In this document: positions 18,501 through 24,927 of the stretch, piece by piece | How positions within the stretch are numbered: the stretch's first letter is position 1 | How the letters are laid out: each line of letters starts with the position of its first letter | Source: G965200765 sp965200765 | GTDB lineage: Bacteria > Pseudomonadota > Gammaproteobacteria > Arenicellales > JAJDZL01 | Direction of reading: 5' to 3' | Length of the DNA: 64,000 nt | Assembly (NCBI GenBank): GCA_965200765.1 | Contig: OZ241380.1 | Location: 1,984,001-2,048,000, forward strand | The notes under the pieces: generated by a model | Database searches by the model: none | Seen by the model: the letters and a program-made list of their open reading frames with translations, nothing else | What the model was told of the DNA's origin: nothing | Made by a program: the position numbers and the translations under genes

Positions 18501-19589
18501 ACAGACCCAACAGATCCGACTGAGCCGACCGATCCAACAGATCCGACCGATCCGACTGAGCCGACTGACCCACCCGAGCCGACCGATCCGCCTGCTGCGG
18601 CAGCAGATGACGACGACAATACCGCGTTGTATGCGGCCGGTGCAATAGCTGTAATCTGGTGGCTGATGTGTGAGACTGGAGCGATCGGTTCAATGGCAGA
18701 CGATGGCGGCAATTCTTGTTTCGGCAATTCGCAATGGAATTCCACCGGCGCGGTGCAATACACCAACACCGGGACGAATTCTTGGGCCAGCTTGCAATCG
18801 GACAAGGGAATGAATCCGGTGCAAGGCTTGGCGTTTGGAACAAATGCCCGTGTCGGTGAGAATGGTAGGATTGGATTCAGTGCGATGCCGAATGCTTCCG
18901 GAACTACGGTTTCGTTTAGTGGATCCTTGAACCATTCATCAAGTATTTCTGGCGGTTTGTATTCGTTGCAAGGCGAATGGGGTCGCGACACTGGCTATGC
19001 GAGCGTTGCGCTGACCCATGCGAACCTGACCGCGGGGACCCGATTTGAGAATATAGTCTCCGGCGGCGGAATGCTGGGTGGTGAATTCAAGATGAGACAA
19101 AGTCATCTTCAGTTGACGGCAGGTAAAAAGCTGGATGCCGGCGGCGTGTCGTGGACACCAACGCTTGGACTGTACGGCGGCCGGGTCGATCAAGATAGCT
19201 ATTCTGCAAGCAACGCAGTGCTACTTGCGAAAGTGCCTGGCTATCGTCAGAGCTATAGCGGCTGGAAGCTTGGGCTGCGTGCCGAGTCGACAGAGCGGAT
19301 GTCAAGTGCAAACGGATTGAAGTGGCATCCGGGAGTCAGTGTTGACATGTATCGCACTGCAACCAACGGACCGCGGTCGCTGACGCTAAGCCAGACGGAC
19401 CGTACCGGTGCGTTGAACCTGTCGGATCGCATGTCATTGGGTGGCTTGCCAAACCGAATTGTTGCGCTACGAGCCGGTGGCACAATAGAATTCTCGCGTG
19501 GTAGCCAGCTTCGACTCGACTATGTCGGCATGGAAATGGACGGAGATGTTCAGCACGGTGCATTGCTGAAGTATCAAAACCAATTCTAG
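15528..19589 (+). CDS. Giant autotransporter with proline-threonine linker and C-terminal barrel
   Basis: A 1353-aa outer-membrane protein. The signal region ends near residue 48 (LFYSEDSLA then ISDRGG). The passenger looks beta-helical, with repeats such as GGTVNGAVNFGAGMDTLEL. At about 980-1025 a low-complexity linker repeats PTDPTDPTEPTD. It leads to DDDDNTALYAAGA and a hydrophobic IAVIWWLM stretch (about 1026-1047), as in the paralogue at 5462-10456. The final 290 residues form the barrel and end LLKYQNQF with a terminal Phe. The shared barrel motifs are PVQGLAFG, DYVGMEMD and VQHGALLK. The role is probably adhesion or self-association. The two genes are on opposite strands on either side of the repeat zone. 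Confidence 0.88.
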   Translation: MSIQSIIYALPTGKALIRNSFSKTIVALNLLAMTFAVLTLFYSEDSLAISDRGGERWECLPVGDNPSIRGDNQIQNWLGQDVFTSKTISARCVSSTSSTTYSNTIDSETGFPHDPPGDAYSDGRIWWNLTEVGRSATGTETARCGTHYACGDFSSGPIGNFWWGFYGARTSHGDGTDWWPQAYMVRDCRQSANSGKKCYYALDGRPNAAQMLASRTAGSEIYWRLHNIAIGDNTISTFEPVALTETNNEWLVSNNENKLIIGAYNKFETCDSRRDGGYILANCPLGDTSTPDTPLRTFIWNRNGVDKVELILDGITVQTSPVVDSEGVLQATHEIGPVVQLQPGSWVQETTLRVVNGATVTAGKRDVEVENAKKRDESNERVPRYGDNAISIFSASDAYATPGTITVDVQDGTIESWAHGADGLHPRVIRIEQKETNKKAITIRLGAKAKIRMRHTDEPEDWLESGKIKTRGDQSSAINIGYAQGFGSIRINTPLAIETYGTRSHGINIRRAPPSLRDDYLIPSTSTYGGFTWANVFFFAQGGGDTSRSFVQDITLRQIQTRFLDETSDARSRLASSPTHNAQVNEIIKALRALTEEQFNTAKTAFLAAGGNFGTNDALVIKHAGNGDGPEIVYEIDDEASISTYGNYAAAVNTDVVSTSSPKEIRTAIRIDNGGDEAFGTDITADDADTVTIDPDGDGDMAPITVFKSKIIVDKPITTTGANSHGIRVNNFLNILRGRLDFDIDVSANISATGTGSSAIWIGGHSGISNSITVRSGATITGGMVLSPGADTLVMRGGTVNGAVNFGAGMDTLELQSGTVAGSVTNLETMTKTTTGVATVGDVAFDGSSLMISEGELRVSGHLNLGRTGTVTIAADSVLTFLVDRESDDALTNGRITAFSINFRSAGPNVRTLDADGENDAEHADAVEALNRVVTTGTNLVYLDASGTAHCLTVRVRHSISRNSVGTLGGQCSTAPPQPAQPPEPTDPTDPTDPTDPTEPTDPTDPTDPTEPTDPPEPTDPPAAAADDDDNTALYAAGAIAVIWWLMCETGAIGSMADDGGNSCFGNSQWNSTGAVQYTNTGTNSWASLQSDKGMNPVQGLAFGTNARVGENGRIGFSAMPNASGTTVSFSGSLNHSSSISGGLYSLQGEWGRDTGYASVALTHANLTAGTRFENIVSGGGMLGGEFKMRQSHLQLTAGKKLDAGGVSWTPTLGLYGGRVDQDSYSASNAVLLAKVPGYRQSYSGWKLGLRAESTERMSSANGLKWHPGVSVDMYRTATNGPRSLTLSQTDRTGALNLSDRMSLGGLPNRIVALRAGGTIEFSRGSQLRLDYVGMEMDGDVQHGALLKYQNQF

Positions 19590-19643
19590 TCTTTGATTTG
19601 AACCGGTTTCGACAGACTTGTCTATTCGGTTCCAATGATTTTT

Positions 19644-19673
19644 ACCCCGCCAAGCATTCCAGCTTGGCGGGGT
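19644..19673 (+). terminator. Rho-independent terminator of the second autotransporter
   Basis: A 12-bp perfect stem (ACCCCGCCAAGC and its complement) with a 6-base loop, followed by TTCTTGTT. It lies 55 bases past the stop codon. Confidence 0.85.
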
Positions 19674-19689
19674 TTCTTGTTACAAAAAA

Positions 19690-19790
19690 TGGAGCTTCAG
19701 GAATTTGTGCGGCTAATTCCCATGGTTTTGGCCTGTTCACTATAAGAATCCTCTGAAACTGGTTATCTGACCAAGCGTTGCCAATGTCGG
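19690..19790. repeat. Intergenic repeat, second copy
   Basis: Near copy of 14228-14335. Bases 19790-20110 beyond it hold no gene that I can support. Confidence 0.65.
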
Positions 19791-20119
19791 TCCGCAACTG
19801 ATCGACATTGAAAGTAACCCGGTTTAATCACCATACAGGTGCGAAACGTACCAATCACAGTGTTGTCGCTACCACCACCAAATGAAAATAGCCAACCGTT
19901 CTTCCCCGCAGTCGACTACGAACAACTGATGGTGCAAAAAAGCACCACGCCGGTTCTGGCAAATTCTGCACTTGTAGACTTGTGAAGACTGGTTCAAATC
20001 TTCACCACAATTCGTCGCGCAACAATGTATCCGTAACATTGCTCGCAATTGATGATGAAATTAGTCTGACTCGGCTAGTAGAGATCGCGATTCTGTATCG
20101 GTTGCACGATGTCTAGATC

Positions 20120-20470
20120 ACATCGCACCGGAAAAATTGAAAAGATGGGAATTTAGATCTCGCTTCAATGTGGAAGAAAACGAGCAGAATCTGGAGCCGT
20201 GCCTATTGAACCGCGGCGATATGCAAGTAGCAAGGTTTTTACCGCTAAACGATGAGGAGGAGACATCATGATTGCAGTGGATACGAACATTCTCGTATAT
20301 GCACTCCAATCAACTTCGCCGAGTCACCCGGCTATATTGGCATAGCTTGAAATACTTGAATGAGGTCCGTCAAATTGGGTTTCTCGCAAGCTTGTGTGTC
20401 CGAGTTTCTTTGTGTTGCTACCAACCCTGTTCAATTCACAGTCGTAATTCCAGTAATCTGCAAGTACTAG
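20120..20470 (+). pseudogene. Broken VapBC-type toxin-antitoxin locus (PIN toxin remnant)
   Basis: An ATG at 20268 with a strong GAGGAGGAG upstream starts MIAVDTNILVYALQ, the classic PIN-domain opening with its first catalytic Asp. A stop follows after 25 codons. Downstream, in another frame, CVSEFLCVATNP matches the PIN middle motif around the conserved Glu. Upstream, a frame ending VARFLPLNDEEETS stops by overlapping the toxin ATG (TCATGA), as in vapB-vapC pairs. The locus has decayed by frameshift and deletion, so no active nuclease is expected. Confidence 0.6.
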
Positions 20471-20482
20471 TGGAAATGGCTA

Positions 20483-20773
20483 GTGCCAGGAACATCCTGC
20501 CATACAGAAATTTCATGGAAAAATGAACAAGCTAGAACTACCCTGAACATTGACGACAAGTTGCTTCAGGCGGCCAAGGAACGCGCTGATATTGAAGGTG
20601 TAACACTATCCGAGTGGCTTACACGAGCCGTGGACCTCTACCTGACCAATCACTGGAAAATTGATGCCGGCATATACCTCGTGCCTGATGATGCCAAAAA
20701 AATTGCTGAGGCCATGTGGGGTAAAACTCGGCGCAAGTCCACAGAAGTATCAAAGCAAGCTCATACGCAGTAG
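20483..20773 (+). CDS. Ribbon-helix-helix-like small protein, antitoxin type, start uncertain
   Basis: The recognisable part reads RTTLNIDDKLLQAAKERADI then EGVTLSEWLTRAVDLYL, an RHH DNA-binding fold (beta strand, then two helices) as in VapB- or ParD-like antitoxins. The C-terminal tail is polar. The only in-frame start is a GTG at 20483, which would add a poor-looking leader. An ATG at 20523 is one base out of frame, so the start is probably damaged. It lies just after the broken PIN remnant. No partner toxin follows. It may be a decaying orphan. Confidence 0.45.
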   Translation: MPGTSCHTEISWKNEQARTTLNIDDKLLQAAKERADIEGVTLSEWLTRAVDLYLTNHWKIDAGIYLVPDDAKKIAEAMWGKTRRKSTEVSKQAHTQ

Positions 20774-21073
20774 AAAAGCAAAAATCATTGTATTTTTGAA
20801 TTTTCTGCGGCGAAGCTCTCATCGTCCATTCAATCAAACAAGCCTTGAAGGAGTACAAGTCCTTTGAATACAATACACCCGACGAATGCCTTATAATGTC
20901 ACCAAAGGCTACGTGAGTATTGGATTTTTTGTTCAATCACAGTGCGAACCTTAAGCAATTGGTGAATTACACGAAAATCTGAACACAGTGATTGAGAAAT
21001 TCGACAAATTTGGGTTGCATAAGATGTTGAACCTGGCTCACCGTATAGTGTTCACATTAATACCAGCGCAATT
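20774..21073. other. Intergenic stretch without a recognisable gene
   Basis: AT-rich DNA with short, broken frames only. I see no repeat or RNA structure here. Confidence 0.5.
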
Positions 21074-21757
21074 ATGACATTCAAGTTGACTTGTGCCAAA
21101 TGGCCACTGAAATTTTGTACAGTTAGCCTGTACTTGATTTCAATCGGAACTTGCATTCCATCAGCTTTCGCCCAGTCCCAAGCAAGTGCTTATGAAACTT
21201 GCCTGTTGTCTGTGAATCAAGTTTCGCCGTTTTATGTATCATTATGGACAGGTGCGGTTTTATTCGCCCCGAAGAGCTTGGAAAATATAGAAATAATTTA
21301 TTTGTATCCAATGGATGCGGTAGAAGAATCGGATAAAAGAAATATTGAAAATTGGTTGATTGGAAAAATAGAAAATGACAGGCAGTTAGTCATTGGGAAA
21401 CCACCTTCTCAGGATAATACAAATTGGGGCGAACTTTCATTGTATCTGAGCGAGTCTGGTTTGAGCAAGATTGTGACGGATTCTCCAATACCGGCCTTGT
21501 CTGATTCCAATCACGAAAAGATATATTGGACATCAAAGCTACGCTGGAATAATGCAATTGACTGGGCAACACACAAACAGAAAGTTTGGGTTGAAAAATA
21601 TCCTAAAGCAGATATCAATCTGTACACCGAAACAACCTCTCTTCAAGTGCCTGATACTTCATTGTCGCGCCATGACAGTGACAGTCAAAGTAAAGAAACG
21701 GATTCCCCTTCCCCGTGTTTAATCACGGAAGCTGCTAGAGTGGTTGTTGGGGAGTGA
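21074..21757 (+). CDS. Secreted protein of unknown function
   Basis: A 227-aa protein with an N-terminal signal peptide (hydrophobic stretch LKFCTVSLYLISIGTCIPSA, likely cleaved after AFA before QSQASA). The mature part has aromatic and Asn-rich segments such as WGELSLYLSESGL and WTSKLRWNNAIDWA, and ends in a Ser/Thr/Asp-rich tail. I recognise no domain. Two cysteines (in TCLLS and PCLIT) could form a disulphide in the periplasm. It is alone on the plus strand, and the following DUF3800 gene starts 170 bases later. It may be periplasmic or exported. Confidence 0.6.
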   Translation: MTFKLTCAKWPLKFCTVSLYLISIGTCIPSAFAQSQASAYETCLLSVNQVSPFYVSLWTGAVLFAPKSLENIEIIYLYPMDAVEESDKRNIENWLIGKIENDRQLVIGKPPSQDNTNWGELSLYLSESGLSKIVTDSPIPALSDSNHEKIYWTSKLRWNNAIDWATHKQKVWVEKYPKADINLYTETTSLQVPDTSLSRHDSDSQSKETDSPSPCLITEAARVVVGE

Positions 21758-21927
21758 ACAAGATGATCGTCTATTTCTTCTCAAGTGTGTATTTGTCTTA
21801 CACGGTAAGTGTGAGAGTGGAGTAACAATACCACGCTTTTTTTACTGCACGCTATGGACTATTGCAGAGTTTCCGATTGTGCGATTGAATACCTGAGTGT
21901 GTTTAATGAGTTATTTTCATCAAAATA

Positions 21928-22698
21928 ATGGATCAATATTTTACTATGGACACAACTATTCGTTTGTCAAGACTTGCAACACAACAATACAATGTCTATT
22001 GCGACAAGAGTTGCCACTTGGAAAAAAATGGCATTCCTGTCATGGCATGGGGAGCAACATACTGCTTGACGAAAAGAACCCGACATTTGGTTGATAATAT
22101 TCGCCTGTTGAAAATCAAGCATGGATTATCGCCAGACTTTGAAATCAAATGGAACAAAGTTTCCCCCGCAAAGTTGGAGTTCTATCTTGATTTGATAAAA
22201 TACTACTTCAATGAAGATGACTTGCGATTTCGTGGACTACTGGTACAAGACAAATCAAAATTTCATCGCAGTGACCATATTCAATCAAATGGTGATTGGT
22301 ATTTCAAACTATACGATTCATTGCTACAATTTATTTTTAATCCACAGAATCAATATTGCATATACATGGACAGGAAAAATAGGCATGAAGGCCGAAGAAT
22401 CAAAAAAATACACAACGTATTAGCTACCGGTGTGAATGATTTGCAACATAATTGTGTAAATCGAGTGCAAATGATTCAATCTCAAGAAAGTGAGTTGTTG
22501 CAAATTGCAGATCTTCTTCTCGGTGCCCTGACTTATGCCAATAGAAACCTTGTTTCAAGTTCAGCGAAAGTGAAAATTGTGCGGCTATTGCGGATGAATT
22601 TGGGAAGTGGTATACTGACCAACACCTCGATTGATTCGGCGACCAAGTTTAACTTGCTAGTGTTACGCCATGCTGATACAAATGAAAAAACCACATAA
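21928..22698 (+). CDS. DUF3800 domain protein
   Basis: The 256-aa protein opens its domain with YNVYCDKSCHLEKNG, matching the DUF3800 start (usually YxDESG), followed later by FEIKWNKVS. It ends with SQESELLQIADLLLGAL, the second hallmark (IQxADLLxGA). DUF3800 has an RNase H-like fold and is often found in defence islands and mobile DNA; its activity is not well defined. The usual Glu after the first Asp is Lys here (CDKS), so a key residue may be changed. A second small gene starts 5 bases after its stop, suggesting a pair. Confidence 0.72.
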   Translation: MDQYFTMDTTIRLSRLATQQYNVYCDKSCHLEKNGIPVMAWGATYCLTKRTRHLVDNIRLLKIKHGLSPDFEIKWNKVSPAKLEFYLDLIKYYFNEDDLRFRGLLVQDKSKFHRSDHIQSNGDWYFKLYDSLLQFIFNPQNQYCIYMDRKNRHEGRRIKKIHNVLATGVNDLQHNCVNRVQMIQSQESELLQIADLLLGALTYANRNLVSSSAKVKIVRLLRMNLGSGILTNTSIDSATKFNLLVLRHADTNEKTT

Positions 22699-22703
22699 TC
22701 TAC

Positions 22704-22991
22704 TTGTGTTCGATCCTCGACCTAAAGAGATCTGAGCAACTTCGCTTGATTCCTTGGGTTATAGAATATGCAATTGATCATTCGAATATTGATGTTCAGC
22801 AAAATATTCGCCGTCAACAGATCAATACATTACTGTGGTATGTTGAAGAGTACTTGGTAGTTTTGGGGAAACGATCAGGTTACTGGCTATTGAAAACAGC
22901 ATATTGCACTGAAAATCAGAGAAGGATATACAAACTCCGAATTGAGCTAGATCTTTTCTTGAAAACAAAAAGCATCGATGGTTCCAAGTAA
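22704..22991 (+). CDS. Small partner of the DUF3800 protein, unknown
   Basis: A 95-aa frame starting at a TTG at 22704, 5 bases after the DUF3800 stop. It reads as a helical soluble protein (QLRLIPWVIEYAIDHSN, INTLLWYVEEYLVVLG) with a polar C-terminus. I do not recognise a family. The tight spacing suggests co-translation, and the helix-rich composition argues that it is real. The non-ATG start and the lack of a clear ribosome site lower confidence. Confidence 0.45.
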   Translation: MCSILDLKRSEQLRLIPWVIEYAIDHSNIDVQQNIRRQQINTLLWYVEEYLVVLGKRSGYWLLKTAYCTENQRRIYKLRIELDLFLKTKSIDGSK

Positions 22992-22993
22992 CT

Positions 22994-23028
22994 GAAGCCG
23001 CCCACGCTACGCTAGCTTGGACGGCTTC
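22994..23028. terminator. Bidirectional hairpin between convergent genes
   Basis: A 15-bp stem with two mismatches (GAAGCCGCCCACGCT against AGCTTGGACGGCTTC) and a 5-base loop, between the DUF3800 pair and frc. There is no clear T tract. Bases 23029-23336 beyond it hold no supported gene. Confidence 0.45.
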
Positions 23029-23336
23029 GAATTCTCCTTCTACACATGGCAGATGAGTATCACATAGTCTACCACTAACCGTAAGGATTATTCAAATGTT
23101 TTTGTGCTGGTTCAGACTTTAAGCAACCATTGTTGACACAAGATTCAGTCGCGTGCATCATGTTGTGGAACGATTGATGCGTTGAGTTCTCTTTGGTAGA
23201 AGTAACAAGACTCGTTGTGCGTGTTCAAGTTGGCGCATTCGGCATTGCTGTTGCATTTGCTCGGCAACACGTTCAACCCTGACAAACCAATTTTCCAACT
23301 GAAAATGCTCTTTTGTTGAGCATTGACAACCGTCTA

Positions 23337-24578
23337 TCAAACCGTACCTTGCTCGCGAAACTTCGCTATATCTTCCGCACTGTAACCGAGCACTCCCGTC
23401 AAAATCTCCTCCGTATGCTCGCCAAGCAAGGGAGAACGCTTCACCTCTGTAGGACAATCCGACAATTTGATCGGATTGCCAACTGACCGGTACTTCCCGC
23501 GAGTTGGATGATCCACTTCAACAACTGTTCCTGTTGACAACAATGAATCTTCATTCAACAGTTCTTCCATGGAAAGTATGGGGCCGCAAGGAATATCCAG
23601 TTTATTCAGTGTGTTCATGACCTCCATCTTTGTTTTGGTCATGGTCCACTCCTCAATCATGGCAAAACACTGATCCAGCTTGGGCAATCGAACTTCCGGA
23701 GTCGCCCATTCCGGGTCATCAATCAACTCCGGTCGACCAATTGTTCTCATCAGATGCGCCCACCCGGGTGGCTGAATAATGATATAGATGAAGTCGTTCG
23801 GACCACCAGGTGCTGTACGGACTGCCCATCCCGGTTGTCCACCACCCGATGCATTTCCAGAGCGCGGCACTGCCGAAGTGAAGGTGCCGTTGGGATACTG
23901 CGGATATTCTTTCAGAGGACCGTGCGTCAAACGTTGCTGATCGCGCATCTTCACACGACACAGATTCAGCACCCCGTCCTGCATGGCGCAAACCACTCGT
24001 TGCCCGCGACCGGTCGTCTCACGCTGAAGCAGGGCCGCCATGATCCCGATCGCCATGATGAGTCCAGTTCCTGAATCACCGATTTGAGCGCCAGTAACTG
24101 TCGGCGGTCCGGTATCAAAACCGGTGGTACTCGCCGCACCGCCCGTGCACTGCGCGATGTTTTCATAGACTTTGCAATTTTCAAATGGACCAGGACCAAA
24201 TCCTTTCACCGACGCATAAATTATGCGCGGATTCAGTTCCTGAATTCGCTCCCAGGTAAATCCCATGCGATCCATGGCACCAGGGGCAAAATTCTCGGCC
24301 AACACGTCACACGATTGAATAAGCTGCTCCAAAATTGTCTCTCCCTGCTCCGTCTTGGTGTTCAGGGTGATCGAACGTTTGTTGTGGTTGAGCATTGTGA
24401 AGTACAGGCTGTCAACATCAGGAATATCCCGAAGTTGACCGCGTGTAATGTCCCCGGTGCCGGGACGCTCCACCTTGATGACATCCGCGCCAAACCACGC
24501 CAGCAACTGCGTGCCAGTTGGACCGGACTGGACATGCGTCATGTCCAGAACTCGTACACCTGTTAATGCTTTACTCAT
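23337..24578 (-). CDS. frc: Formyl-CoA:oxalate CoA-transferase-type family III CoA-transferase
   Basis: A 413-aa CaiB/BaiF-family enzyme. Frc moves CoA from formyl-CoA to oxalate in the cytoplasm, and the cycle needs oxalyl-CoA decarboxylase. The catalytic Asp is in AQIGDSGTGL (D168, near D169 of the Oxalobacter enzyme). The glycine loop GGGQPGW is at about 245-251. The N-terminus LTGVRVLDMTHVQSGPTGTQ is typical of Frc. The length is normal. No oxalyl-CoA decarboxylase gene (oxc) lies in the window, so another acyl-CoA pair is possible. A palindromic operator lies 130 bases upstream. Confidence 0.88.
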   Translation of the reverse strand: MSKALTGVRVLDMTHVQSGPTGTQLLAWFGADVIKVERPGTGDITRGQLRDIPDVDSLYFTMLNHNKRSITLNTKTEQGETILEQLIQSCDVLAENFAPGAMDRMGFTWERIQELNPRIIYASVKGFGPGPFENCKVYENIAQCTGGAASTTGFDTGPPTVTGAQIGDSGTGLIMAIGIMAALLQRETTGRGQRVVCAMQDGVLNLCRVKMRDQQRLTHGPLKEYPQYPNGTFTSAVPRSGNASGGGQPGWAVRTAPGGPNDFIYIIIQPPGWAHLMRTIGRPELIDDPEWATPEVRLPKLDQCFAMIEEWTMTKTKMEVMNTLNKLDIPCGPILSMEELLNEDSLLSTGTVVEVDHPTRGKYRSVGNPIKLSDCPTEVKRSPLLGEHTEEILTGVLGYSAEDIAKFREQGTV

Positions 24579-24708
24579 AGTCTGATTCCGTACGCATTGA
24601 ATAAAAAAATTTCATGCAAACGCCCAAATGACATGCCAAGTACATAACCCGCACATCATCGGTACTATTCTGTCAGCAACATATCCATCCGGATGCATCG
24701 CTGGTTCG

Positions 24709-24728
24709 GTATATTGTATACAATATAC
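24709..24728. promoter_or_regulatory. Palindromic operator, GntR-type
   Basis: A perfect 20-bp dyad whose core TTGTATACAA fits the NyGTMTAKACNY-like consensus of GntR-family (FCD subfamily) regulators. It lies in the divergent gap between frc (130 bases away) and the helical-repeat gene (200 bases away). No GntR gene is in the window. The rest of 24579-24927 holds nothing else that I recognise. Confidence 0.6.
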
Positions 24729-24927
24729 AGATAATATTCAGATTTGTTCAAATTGCAAGTACTTTTTTGGAATTTGTCCGAGCGAATTCGATCTGCCGGA
24801 AGACGAATCAACAATCATTCGACACCCATTCAACTCAACACACACATTAACCCACAATTCATTGCATTGATTTTATAATGGACTGCTACGAATTGGACTG
24901 AACACCTCCACTTGATTCGGATTTTTC

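Noticed and set aside
23158..23336. A short charged, helical minus-strand frame after frc
   Set aside because: No start or ribosome site fits and it partly overlaps the frc 3' end; not enough to call a gene.
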